DNA of 64,000 nucleotides from Mesorhizobium muleiense (GTDB lineage: Bacteria > Pseudomonadota > Alphaproteobacteria > Rhizobiales > Rhizobiaceae): NCBI RefSeq assembly GCF_900099905.1, contig NZ_FNEE01000026.1, forward strand, positions 1 through 64,000, read 5' to 3'. A model generated the notes under the pieces. The model worked only from the letters and a program-made list of their open reading frames with translations, was not told the origin of the DNA and made no database searches. The translations under genes were made by a program, and so were the position numbers. Below are positions 16,788-25,017 of this stretch, one piece after another (within the stretch, counting starts at the first letter, position 1; each line of letters opens with the position of its first letter).

Positions 16788-17017
16788 GGAAATAGTCTCC
16801 CTCAGGACGGTTTGTATTCAATGTACTTACTCAATATGACGTAATCGCAACGTGACATGTTTCACAGTTCGGGCAGCAGATCTGGATTTCGCCCTGGTGC
16901 GTCCGGCTGGCGAACGTCCATGTCGCTTCCCTCGTCCTAGTGGTCGCCGCCTCCGCAATGGCGGGACGGCGGTCGGTCCATTATGCCGCCGCACCATCGC
17001 AGCGTACGAGGACTATC

Positions 17018-18595
17018 ATGACCGCCGCCCTTCATTCCGCCGAACCGGCATTGGCGAACGACCGAGCCCGTCGCGGCGGCCGCGCGGGCAAGCGCGCCGG
17101 CGCAGCGGCGGCATTCGAGCAGCCGCCTTTCCGTCAGCTGAAAATCCCGCTGACGCCGACCAGGCTGGTCTCCGACGACGAGCTGGAATCGATCCACCTC
17201 GCCTCGCTGCGCGTTCTCAGGGAAATCGGCGTCGACGTGCTGCACGACGAGGCAAGGCGCATCATGAAGGCGCATGGCGCGGATGTCCGCGAAGGCAGCG
17301 AGCGGGTGCGCTTCGACAGCGACATGATCCTCGAGCTGGTTTCGCACTGCCCGTCGGAATTCACCATCCATGCCCGCAATCCGGCGCACAATGTCCGCTT
17401 CGGCGGCGACAACCTGATCATCTCGATGATGGCGTCGGCGCCCAATTGTTCCGACATCGATCGCGGCCGCCGGCCGGGCAACCAGCAGGACTACCGCAAC
17501 TTCCTCAAACTTGCGCAGATGCACAACATCCTCAACTGCACCGGCGGCTATCCGGTCGAGCCGATCGATATCCATCCGTCCGTCCGCCACCTCGAATGCA
17601 TCCGCGATCTGAGCGTGCTCACCGACAAGGTGTTCCACATCTACTCGCTCGGCAAGGAGCGCAATGTCGACGGCATAGAGATCACCAGGATCGCGCGCGG
17701 CATCAGCGCCGAACAGCTTCTCGAACAGCCGTCGGTGTTCACCATCATCAACACCAATTCGCCGCTCAAGCTCGACGTGCCGATGATGGAAGGCATCATC
17801 CAGATGTCGAGCAAGGGCCAGGTCGTCATCGTGACGCCGTTCACCCTGTCGGGCGCCATGGCGCCGGTGACCATCGCCGGTGCGCTGGTGCAGCAGAATG
17901 CCGAGGCACTGTCCGGCATTGCCTTCGCCCAGATGGTGCGCAAGGGCGCGCCCGTCGGCTATGGCGGCTTCACCTCCAACGTCGACATGAAGTCCGGCGC
18001 GCCGGCCTTCGGCACACCGGAATACATGAAGGCGCAATTGGTCGGCGGCCAGCTCGCTCGCCGCTACAACATCCCCTACCGCACCTCCAACACCTGCGCC
18101 GCCAACACGGTCGACGCACAGGCCGCCTATGAAAGCGTGTTCTCGCTGTGGGGCGCCATCCAGGGCGGCGGCAATCTGATGATGCATGCGGCCGGCTGGC
18201 TGGAAGGCGGCCTGCGCTGCTCCTACGAAAAGACCATCCTGGACATCGATCTGCTGCAGATGGTGGCGGAGTTCCTGACCCCGCTCGACCTCTCCGAGGA
18301 GGCCCTCGGCTTCGACGCCATCCAGTCCGTCGGTCCGGGCGGCCATTTCTTCGGCACCCAGCATACCCAGGACCGCTACAAGACAGCATTCTATTCGCCT
18401 ATCATCTCCGACTGGCGCAATTTCGAGACCTGGGCGGAAGCCGGATCGCCGACAGCTATCGAAAAAGCCAATCGGGTGTGGAAGGAGCGGCTGGCCTCCT
18501 ATGAAGAGCCCTACATGGACCCGGCTATCCGCGAGGAACTCGACGCCTTCGTCGACAAACGTCGGTCCGAAGGCGGCGCGCCGACTGATTTTTGA
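17018..18595 (+). CDS. trimethylamine methyltransferase (MttB) family protein, non-pyrrolysine
   Basis: A 525-residue member of the MttB superfamily (COG5598). The archaeal enzyme uses an in-frame amber codon for pyrrolysine; this gene has none, so it belongs to the large non-Pyl group whose studied members demethylate quaternary amines such as glycine betaine, proline betaine or carnitine with a corrinoid protein. No corrinoid-binding protein is encoded nearby. The frame extends 26 codons upstream, but the ATG at 17018 fits better and leaves the Ala/Arg-rich leader usual in rhizobial members. It heads a rightward group with a dimethylglycine-dehydrogenase-like and a DddP-like gene, which points to methylated onium compounds as substrates. 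Confidence 0.85.
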   Translation: MTAALHSAEPALANDRARRGGRAGKRAGAAAAFEQPPFRQLKIPLTPTRLVSDDELESIHLASLRVLREIGVDVLHDEARRIMKAHGADVREGSERVRFDSDMILELVSHCPSEFTIHARNPAHNVRFGGDNLIISMMASAPNCSDIDRGRRPGNQQDYRNFLKLAQMHNILNCTGGYPVEPIDIHPSVRHLECIRDLSVLTDKVFHIYSLGKERNVDGIEITRIARGISAEQLLEQPSVFTIINTNSPLKLDVPMMEGIIQMSSKGQVVIVTPFTLSGAMAPVTIAGALVQQNAEALSGIAFAQMVRKGAPVGYGGFTSNVDMKSGAPAFGTPEYMKAQLVGGQLARRYNIPYRTSNTCAANTVDAQAAYESVFSLWGAIQGGGNLMMHAAGWLEGGLRCSYEKTILDIDLLQMVAEFLTPLDLSEEALGFDAIQSVGPGGHFFGTQHTQDRYKTAFYSPIISDWRNFETWAEAGSPTAIEKANRVWKERLASYEEPYMDPAIREELDAFVDKRRSEGGAPTDF

Positions 18596-18634
18596 TCATC
18601 TGTATTGGTTTGATGAACAGTCGACTCCCACTTC

Positions 18635-18679
18635 GTCGAGCTTCGCTCGACACCTCTCCCCCGATCGACGGGGTAGAGG
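18635..18679. repeat. paired hairpins, rhizobial intergenic repeat
   Basis: GTCGAG-CTTCG-CTCGAC (18635-18651) is followed at once by an 11-bp stem with one mismatch, CCTCTCCCCCG/CGGGGTAGAGG (18653-18679). This double hairpin sits in the 178-base gap between the MttB-like and FAD-dehydrogenase genes and could attenuate or end transcription between them. Confidence 0.6.
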
Positions 18680-18773
18680 AAGGGCGTGACATTGTTCCAG
18701 CCGGAGCGCTTCTCCACTTTGTTTTCACGCCCCGCTCACCCGATTCAACCTCTTCAAAAACGGAACTATCTTC

Positions 18774-21359
18774 ATGAAATCTCACGCAAAAGCGGTTGTC
18801 ATCGGTGGCGGTGTCGTCGGCTGCTCGGTGCTTTACCATCTGGCCAAGGCCGGCTGGACCGACATCATGCTGATCGAGCGTTCGGAGCTCACCTCCGGTT
18901 CGTCCTGGCATGCGGCGGGCGGCTTCCATACGCTCAATGGCGATCCCAATGTCGCCAAGCTGCAGGCCTATACGGTGCAGCTCTACAGGGAGATCGAAGA
19001 GCTTTCCGGCCAGTCCTGCTCGCTGCACCTGACCGGCGGCGTGATGATGGCCGACACGCCGGAGCGCATGGACTTCCTGCGCCTTGCTCACGCCAAAGGC
19101 CGCTATCTCGGCATGGACACCGAGCTGATCACGCCGTCAGAGGCCAAGGCGATGTTCCCACTGATGGACGAGACCAATTTCGTCGGCGCCATGTGGGATC
19201 CGGTCGAAGGCCATCTCGATCCTTCCGGCACCACCCACGCCTACGCCAAGGCGGCCAGGAAGCTCGGCGCCGAAATCGTGCTGCGCAACCGCGTCGTCGA
19301 GCTGACGCAGGAGGTCGACGGCACCTGGAACGTCGTTACCGAGCAAGGCACGGTCAAGGCCGAGCATGTCGTCAACTGCGGCGGCCTGTGGGCGCGCGAG
19401 ATCGGCCGGATGGTCGGCGTCGAGCTGCCGCTGCTGGCCATGGAGCATATGTACCTGTTGACCGAGCCGATGCCGGAGGTCGAGGAATTCAACAAGTCGA
19501 CCGGCCGCGAGATGATCGGCGTTATGGACTTCAAGGGCGAGATCTACACCCGCCAGGAACGCAACGGCATCCTGCTCGGCACCTATGAAAAAGCCTGCAA
19601 GCCGTGGTCTCCGGTCAACACGCCGTGGGATTTCGGCCATGAATTGCTGCAGCCCGACATCGACCGCATCGCGCCGTCGCTGGAAATCGGCTTCAAGCAT
19701 TTTCCCGGCATCGAGAAGGCCGGCATAAAGCAGATCATCAACGGTCCCTTCACCTTCGCGCTCGACGGCAATCCGCTGGTCGGCCCGGTGCAGGGCCTGA
19801 CCAATTTCTGGTGCGCCTGCGCCGTCATGGCCGGTTTCTCACAAGGCGGCGGCGTCGGGTTGGCATTGTCGAACTGGATGGTCCATGGCGATCCCGGCTT
19901 CGACGTCTGGGGCATGGACGTCGCGCGCTTTGGCGAATGGGCGACACTGCGCTACACCAATGCCAAGGTCCGCGAAAACTATTCGCGCCGTTTTTCCATC
20001 CGCTTTCCCAACGAGGAACTGCCGGCGGCACGCCCGGCCCAGACCACCCCGCTTTACGACACGATGCTGGCCAACAACGCCGTCATGGGCGACAGCTGGG
20101 GCCTCGAAACCCCGCTCTGGTTCGCCCCGAAAGGCACCGAGCCGAAGGACATCGTTTCGTTCCATCGCTCCAACGATTTCGGGCCGATCGGCGAGGAAGT
20201 GCGCGCCACCCGCGAGAAGGTCGGCGTCACCGAGATCGCCAACTTCGCCAAATACGAAGTCTCCGGGCCGGGATCGGAAGATTTCCTCAACCGGCTGATG
20301 ACCAACCGCATGCCGAAGACCGGCCGCATTGTGCTGACCCCCATGCTGAACGAGTTCGGCAGGCTGATCGGCGATTTCACCATCGCCAAGGCGGGCGAAG
20401 AGCGCTTCATGATCTGGAGCTCGTCGGCGGCGCAGAAGTATCACATGCGCTGGTTCGAGAAGCACCTGCCGAAGGATGGTCCAGGGGCGTCACAGGTCCG
20501 CATTCACCGCTTTGACCAGACGCTGGTCGGCTTGTCGATTGCCGGGCCGAAATCACGCGACCTGCTGCAGAAACTGGTCGACGCCGACATCTCGACCAAG
20601 GCCTTCCGCTTCATGGACTTCCGCGAGATGGCGGTCGGCGGCGCGCCCTGCATGGTCAATCGCATCACCTATACCGGTGACCTCGGCTACGAGATCTGGA
20701 TGGCGCCGGCCTACCAGCGTCTCGTCTACAAGGCGATCAAGGATGCCGGCGAAGAGTTTGGCCTGGTCGATTTCGGCATGCGCGCCCTGCTCTCGATGCG
20801 CCTGGAAAAGAATTTTCCGACCTGGTTCCGCGAACTGCGCCCGATCTACGGGCCGTTCGAGGGGGCGATGGACCGCTTCGTCAAGCTGGAGAAGAACGAC
20901 TTCATCGGACGCGACGCGGCAGCCAGGGAGCAGGCAGAAGGGCCAAAACTGCGCCGTGTCTCCTTCATCGTCGATGCCGCAGACGCCGACGTGATGGGCG
21001 ACGAACCGATCTGGGCCAAAGTCGGCGGCAAGGATTACGGCACGGTGGAGAAGCCGCATGGTTATGGCGCGCAGCGTTTCGACACGGACGGCAAGGAAGT
21101 GCGCGGCTCGAGGGCCGCGGAAGGCGCTTCGGCCGTGCGCGGCATCGTCGACGGCGACTGGCGCGTGGTCGGCTGGGTCACCTCCGGCGGCTATGCCCAT
21201 TATATCAAGGAATCGATGGCGCAAGGCTATGTGCCGGCGGCCTTGGCCGCGGACGAGAGCGCCGGACTGTTCGAGATCGAGATCCTCGGAAGCCGACGAC
21301 CAGCCCGCATCAATGTCGAGCCGCCTTTCGACCCGAGCGGCGAGAAGATGCGGGCCTGA
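18774..21359 (+). CDS. FAD-dependent oxidoreductase fused to a GcvT domain (dimethylglycine/sarcosine dehydrogenase-like)
   Basis: An 861-residue two-domain enzyme. The N-terminal half is a DAO-type flavoprotein (Rossmann motif VVIGGGVVGCS at residues 8-18, SSWHAAGGFH near 45, where relatives attach FAD through His). The C-terminal half (about 430-860) is an aminomethyltransferase-like GcvT/GCV_T_C domain that passes the released methyl group to tetrahydrofolate in dimethylglycine and sarcosine dehydrogenases. The length matches the family. Next to an MttB-like methyltransferase this fits stepwise N-demethylation. DMSP demethylase DmdA shares the GcvT fold but is much shorter, so this is not DmdA. 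The exact substrate is unknown. Confidence 0.88.
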   Translation: MKSHAKAVVIGGGVVGCSVLYHLAKAGWTDIMLIERSELTSGSSWHAAGGFHTLNGDPNVAKLQAYTVQLYREIEELSGQSCSLHLTGGVMMADTPERMDFLRLAHAKGRYLGMDTELITPSEAKAMFPLMDETNFVGAMWDPVEGHLDPSGTTHAYAKAARKLGAEIVLRNRVVELTQEVDGTWNVVTEQGTVKAEHVVNCGGLWAREIGRMVGVELPLLAMEHMYLLTEPMPEVEEFNKSTGREMIGVMDFKGEIYTRQERNGILLGTYEKACKPWSPVNTPWDFGHELLQPDIDRIAPSLEIGFKHFPGIEKAGIKQIINGPFTFALDGNPLVGPVQGLTNFWCACAVMAGFSQGGGVGLALSNWMVHGDPGFDVWGMDVARFGEWATLRYTNAKVRENYSRRFSIRFPNEELPAARPAQTTPLYDTMLANNAVMGDSWGLETPLWFAPKGTEPKDIVSFHRSNDFGPIGEEVRATREKVGVTEIANFAKYEVSGPGSEDFLNRLMTNRMPKTGRIVLTPMLNEFGRLIGDFTIAKAGEERFMIWSSSAAQKYHMRWFEKHLPKDGPGASQVRIHRFDQTLVGLSIAGPKSRDLLQKLVDADISTKAFRFMDFREMAVGGAPCMVNRITYTGDLGYEIWMAPAYQRLVYKAIKDAGEEFGLVDFGMRALLSMRLEKNFPTWFRELRPIYGPFEGAMDRFVKLEKNDFIGRDAAAREQAEGPKLRRVSFIVDAADADVMGDEPIWAKVGGKDYGTVEKPHGYGAQRFDTDGKEVRGSRAAEGASAVRGIVDGDWRVVGWVTSGGYAHYIKESMAQGYVPAALAADESAGLFEIEILGSRRPARINVEPPFDPSGEKMRA

Positions 21360-21429
21360 AAGCATTGGACCCAAAGGCCCGCCCTCGGGCCTGACCCGCG
21401 CGGCCGATTGATATCGGGAGGATAGGGAA

Positions 21430-22797
21430 ATGAGCGATCCGGGCGTCGAGCGACGGTTCGGTCGTCATCGCAGGATCGCGCCGTTCGAGCCAGACGAAGC
21501 AGGCTCAATCGATGCGTTGCGCCTGAAATCGCGGCAGAAGGCCGCTGAACTCAACCAGCATGTGCTTGGCTACGGCGCAATGGCGGAAGCCGAGTGGCAC
21601 GCCGCCGGCATTGCTGCTCCCGACCTGCCCGCCATGCGCCAATACCGGCTCGACCGCATCCGCGCCGAGCTGAAGCGCCGCGGCTATGCGGGAGCCTTGC
21701 TCTACGATCCGATCAACATCCGCTATGCGACCGACTCGACCAACATGCAGCTCTGGGTCGCACACAATCCGACAAGACATTGTTTCGTTGCCACCGAAGG
21801 TCCGGTGGTGCTGTTCGACTATTTTTCCTGCGAGCACCTTTCCGACCACTCCGGCGTCGTCGACGAGGTTCGGCCGGCAGTGTCGTGGATCTATCTCTAC
21901 AGCGGCGAACTCACCGAGCAAAAAGTCCGCCGCTGGGCCACCGGGATCGCCGATCTGGTCAAGCAGCATGGCGGCGGTATCGGCCGCATCGCCGTCGATC
22001 ACATCAATCCCGAGGGCGTCGAAGCGCTCGCCCGCCTCGGCATCTCGATCGGCAATGGCGAAGCGCTGATGGAAAATGCACGCCTGATCAAATCGCCCGA
22101 CGAAATTCTGGCCATGCGCCGGTCGATCGTCGCCTGCGAGGCGGCGATGGGCGAGATGGAAGCAGCATTGAGGCCAGGAATTTCCGAAAACGAACTGTGG
22201 GCCGAACTCCACCGCGGCAACATCGCGCGTGGCGGCGAATGGGTCGAAACCCGGCTGTTGACGTCCGGCCCGCGCACCAATCCCTGGTTCCAGGAATGCT
22301 CGTCGCGAACGATCGCAGCCGGCGATCTCGTCGCTTTCGATACCGATTTGATCGGCCCTTACGGTTTCTGCGCCGACCTGTCGCGCACCTGGCTCTGCGG
22401 CGACACCGAGCCATCCAACGAGCAACGCGAGCTGTTTCGCATCGCCGCCGATCAGATCGCCCACAACATCGGCCTGATGCAGCCGGGCACATCGTTCCGC
22501 GATCTTGTCGAACGCTCGGCGGTGCCGCCCGCAGATTGTTTCCCGACGCGTTACGGCGTGCTCTATCACGGTGTCGGCCTGGCCGACGAATACCCGACGC
22601 TGCCGCATGCCATCGACTGGACCGAAGACACGCCCGACGGCGTGCTTGTGTCGGGCATGGTGCTTTGCGTCGAGAGCTATATCGGCCGGCTTGGCGGACG
22701 CGAGGGCGTCAAGATCGAAGAGCAGATCCTGATCACCGAAACCGGCAACGAGCAGCTTTCGACCTATCCGCTCGACGAGCGGCTGCTCGGCGACTGA
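21430..22797 (+). CDS. M24 (creatinase/Xaa-Pro peptidase) fold protein, DddP-like
   Basis: A 455-residue pita-bread-fold protein. All metal ligands of the M24 family are present: Asp-x-Asp and Asp in AFDTDLIGPYGFCADLSRTW, His in YHGVGLADEY, Glu in LCVESYIG and Glu in KIEEQILI. Several stretches, including NIRYATDSTNMQLW and GGEWVETRLLTSGPR, closely resemble DMSP lyase DddP as I remember it. The Tyr five residues before the metal His and the Asp six residues after it, proposed as DddP catalytic residues, are kept. A general Xaa-Pro peptidase name is the safe label; DMSP lyase or cleavage of a related onium compound is a good hypothesis. The gene follows the GcvT-type dehydrogenase by 70 bases. 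Confidence 0.8.
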   Translation: MSDPGVERRFGRHRRIAPFEPDEAGSIDALRLKSRQKAAELNQHVLGYGAMAEAEWHAAGIAAPDLPAMRQYRLDRIRAELKRRGYAGALLYDPINIRYATDSTNMQLWVAHNPTRHCFVATEGPVVLFDYFSCEHLSDHSGVVDEVRPAVSWIYLYSGELTEQKVRRWATGIADLVKQHGGGIGRIAVDHINPEGVEALARLGISIGNGEALMENARLIKSPDEILAMRRSIVACEAAMGEMEAALRPGISENELWAELHRGNIARGGEWVETRLLTSGPRTNPWFQECSSRTIAAGDLVAFDTDLIGPYGFCADLSRTWLCGDTEPSNEQRELFRIAADQIAHNIGLMQPGTSFRDLVERSAVPPADCFPTRYGVLYHGVGLADEYPTLPHAIDWTEDTPDGVLVSGMVLCVESYIGRLGGREGVKIEEQILITETGNEQLSTYPLDERLLGD

Positions 22798-22801
22798 TTT
22801 T

Positions 22802-23617
22802 TTATGCGGTCGCCGCGACCACCTCGCGCAGCGCCTCCACGATCTTTTCCGGTGTCGTTCTGGCAGTGATGAACGGCAGGCCCTTGCGCCGCGTTGTCCA
22901 GCCGACGACTGTGACCGCTTCCGCTGCCGGCTCGAAGCGCCGCGCATTGGCCCAGCTCTGGCAGTCGATGGCCGCGACATCGGCCTTGCCCTCGGCAATG
23001 GCGACGATCGAGGCGCGGTGGCCACCGCTTTCGCTGCGCTCGGAGAAGATGTCCAGGCTTTCGCCCAGCGCCTCCAGGTCACGCGCCGGCGCGATAATGC
23101 CCGACATGGAATCGAGGCTGTTGAAGGTAAAATGCTTGCCACGCAGGACATCGAGCGGGATGAGCGGGCTGCCGTCGGACGGTGAGCCAACCGTTGGCGC
23201 TTCACCTGCACGCATCACCAGCGCACTCGAATAGAGTTCACCCTGCCCGCCCTCGAACGCGTCGTAACGCGGCTGGCCGACCAGTTGAACATGCGTCGCC
23301 AGCCCGAGTTCCATCGGACCCCAGCAGGTCTGTGCGAACAGCAGCGCCGGATGCAGCCAGAGGCCGAAAAAATCCAACTCGTCCGGCGGCAGCGTCGCCG
23401 GATCGGGCGCCATGACCTTTCCGGCGGCGTCGCGGATGCCGCCGTCCACAGGCCGCAGATCGGCATTGACGCGAGCGATGGTCTGCGGCGCGTCGATGCC
23501 TTTTTGCCGGAAGGCATCACGCAGCCGCGCCCATTGGGCGTCGACCTCGCTCCGCATTTCAGACCAGTCGTACATCGGCAAGCCGGCAACGAATAGCCCC
23601 ATGTAACCGCTTGTCAT
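22802..23617 (-). CDS. PhnD-like (phosphate/phosphonate-type) substrate-binding family protein
   Basis: A 271-residue protein of the PhnD/periplasmic-binding type II class. TCWGPMELGLATHVQLVGQP near residue 95 and LRGKHFTFNSLDSMSG near 160 match the ligand-cleft segments of that family. No signal peptide is visible, unlike transport-linked PhnD proteins, and no permease or ATPase gene is adjacent, so it may be a soluble sensor or remain from a dismantled system. It ends 5 bases from the stop of the DddP-like gene, converging on it. Its start lies next to the prophage left boundary, so its promoter may have been replaced by phage DNA. AAGGA precedes the ATG. Confidence 0.72.
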   Translation of the reverse strand: MTSGYMGLFVAGLPMYDWSEMRSEVDAQWARLRDAFRQKGIDAPQTIARVNADLRPVDGGIRDAAGKVMAPDPATLPPDELDFFGLWLHPALLFAQTCWGPMELGLATHVQLVGQPRYDAFEGGQGELYSSALVMRAGEAPTVGSPSDGSPLIPLDVLRGKHFTFNSLDSMSGIIAPARDLEALGESLDIFSERSESGGHRASIVAIAEGKADVAAIDCQSWANARRFEPAAEAVTVVGWTTRRKGLPFITARTTPEKIVEALREVVAATA

Positions 23618-23640
23618 CGTTGAATTTATTTCCTTTTATC

Positions 23641-23676
23641 GTTGCGCATGTTGCTCAACATGTTGCGGATCGTTGC
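23641..23676. promoter_or_regulatory. four direct GTTGC half-sites upstream of integrase
   Basis: GTTGC occurs at 23641, 23650, 23662 and 23672, spaced 9, 12 and 10 bases, about one helical turn each. The same core recurs at other control points of the prophage (24986, 32840, 32930, 34070, 34145-34167, 37480). It is probably a binding array for a phage regulator, or arm-type sites for the integrase. Confidence 0.5.
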
Positions 23677-23714
23677 GTATTAGACCATATCGCAGCGCAT
23701 TTGATGCCTGTAGA

Positions 23715-23749
23715 TATCACAAGGTAATACCGAATGGAGCCTTGTGATA
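23715..23749 (+). promoter_or_regulatory. 10-bp inverted repeat directly before the integrase start
   Basis: TATCACAAGG (23715-23724) and CCTTGTGATA (23740-23749) are perfect reverse complements around a 15-base centre. The integrase ATG is 4 bases after the right arm. The loop contains GGAG, so as RNA the hairpin could control translation; as DNA it could be an operator or recombinase site. Confidence 0.55.
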
Positions 23750-23753
23750 CTAA

Positions 23754-24860
23754 ATGGGAACAATTGTAACGCGTAAGCGCGCCAATGGCACCGCTGCCCA
23801 TATGGCGAAAATCATCATCAAGCGAGACGGGAAAGTTGTCCATCGCGAGAGCAAGACATTTGATCGCCGGCCAGCGGCGGCGGGCTGGATCGCCCGGCGC
23901 GAGGATGAGCTTTCCCAGCCGGGCCAGATCGAGCGAGAGAGCGCCGACAAGGTGAAGCTGCGCAAGGTGATAGAGCAGTACCGCAGCGAGAGCGCGACCG
24001 TCATCCGTCGATCCAAAGCGCAAGCCCTAAACATGCTCCTGAGGTTCCCGATTGTTGACATGGTGTGCGACGAAATAGCCAGCCCCCATATCGTCACTCT
24101 GGCACAGGAACTTTCGGCAGGGCGACATTCAAACGCCCGTCACCCGACAATCCGAACGCCGCAAACCGTAGCGGGGTATCTGTCGCACCTCTCACCTATC
24201 TTCGATATCGCAAGGCCGGCATGGGGGTACCCGCTCGACAAAAGCGCATTTGATGACGCCTACGTGGTGCTTAAGCGCATGGGTATCGTCGGCAAGTCCA
24301 ACGTTCGCGAGCGCCGCCCGACGATGGAAGAACTAGAAAAGCTCATGACCTTCCTTGCCGGGAGGAAATCGACGGCAGCACCAATGACCAAGATCGTCCC
24401 GTTCGCCCTATTCTCGACGCGGCGGCGGGAGGAAATCACCAATATCCGGTGGCCCGACCTGGACGAGCAGCATTCCCGCATCTTGGTCCGCGACATGAAA
24501 AACCCGACCGAGAAGACCGGCAACAACGTTTGGTGCGACCTGCCCGAGCCGGCTCTTAGGATCATCCAGGCCATGCCGCGCAGCGGCGACAGGATATTTC
24601 CCTATGTGCCCGACACCCTCGGAAAAGCCTGGAGCGAAGCTTGCGACATGACAGAGATCGAGGATCTTCATTTTCACGACCTACGCCACGAGGGAATAAG
24701 CCGGCTGTTCGAAATGGGCTTAAACATTCCCCACGTCGCAGCTGTCTCCGGACATCGCTCTTGGCAGTCCCTAAAGCGTTACACGCACATTCGCCAGACC
24801 GGCGACAAATACGCCGGCTGGAAATGGCTGGAGGCCGCAACGAAAAAGCCCGGCGATTAA
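23754..24860 (+). CDS. tyrosine recombinase, phage integrase
   Basis: A 368-residue site-specific recombinase that inserts and excises the prophage. An N-terminal arm-binding region and a core-binding helical domain (about 60-180) precede the catalytic domain. The catalytic residues are visible: Arg in FSTRRREEI near 223, the HxxR box HFHDLRHEG near 308-311, His in SGHRSW near 333 and the nucleophile Tyr in KRYTHIRQ near 343. It points rightward, away from the host PhnD-like gene, at the usual place at the prophage edge. No tRNA lies beside it, so the attachment site is probably intergenic or in the 5-prime end of the neighbour gene. An inverted repeat precedes the start. Confidence 0.95.
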   Translation: MGTIVTRKRANGTAAHMAKIIIKRDGKVVHRESKTFDRRPAAAGWIARREDELSQPGQIERESADKVKLRKVIEQYRSESATVIRRSKAQALNMLLRFPIVDMVCDEIASPHIVTLAQELSAGRHSNARHPTIRTPQTVAGYLSHLSPIFDIARPAWGYPLDKSAFDDAYVVLKRMGIVGKSNVRERRPTMEELEKLMTFLAGRKSTAAPMTKIVPFALFSTRRREEITNIRWPDLDEQHSRILVRDMKNPTEKTGNNVWCDLPEPALRIIQAMPRSGDRIFPYVPDTLGKAWSEACDMTEIEDLHFHDLRHEGISRLFEMGLNIPHVAAVSGHRSWQSLKRYTHIRQTGDKYAGWKWLEAATKKPGD

Positions 24861-24869
24861 GCCGGGCTT
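24846..24869. terminator. bidirectional terminator, integrase/endolysin
   Basis: A 9-bp stem AAGCCCGGC/GCCGGGCTT with a 6-base loop spans the integrase stop codon. Read leftward it is followed by TTTTT, so it is a good end for the leftward endolysin transcript; read rightward the tail is only weakly T-rich. Confidence 0.75.
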
Positions 24870-24985
24870 GAATTCTCCCAAGGAATTAGCAGTCCTTACC
24901 CTTGGGCCGGTGCGGTCGCTAATGGTCCGCCCTTTTGTAGCTTCTAGTTCGCTTGCTCAGAGAGCCGGCGAGGTGCTGCGCTTGC

Positions 24986-25002
24986 GTTGCGTTTATCGCA
25001 TC
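24986..25002. promoter_or_regulatory. operator-like dyad GTTGC-N7-GCATC
   Basis: Matches the prophage dyad GTTGC-N7-GCAAC in nine of ten fixed positions. A second GTTGC half-site lies 21 bases on (25007). It sits between the convergent integrase and endolysin genes, where no promoter is expected, so its role may differ from that of the other copies. Confidence 0.45.
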
Positions 25003-25017
25003 AAGCGTTGCGAAATG

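Noticed and set aside
14709..16844. Rightward 711-codon frame opposite the MFS/phospholipase D genes
   Set aside because: Spans two real leftward genes, has no domain and results from GC-rich codon bias.
17018..18595. Pyrrolysine-containing trimethylamine methyltransferase
   Set aside because: There is no in-frame TAG and no pyrrolysine machinery; it is of the non-Pyl group.
18774..21359. DMSP demethylase DmdA
   Set aside because: DmdA has only the GcvT fold and about 370 residues; this protein has a full flavoprotein half and fits dimethylglycine/sarcosine dehydrogenases.
23618..23760. tRNA gene as phage attachment site
   Set aside because: No cloverleaf, anticodon arm or T-loop sequence can be found on either strand here.
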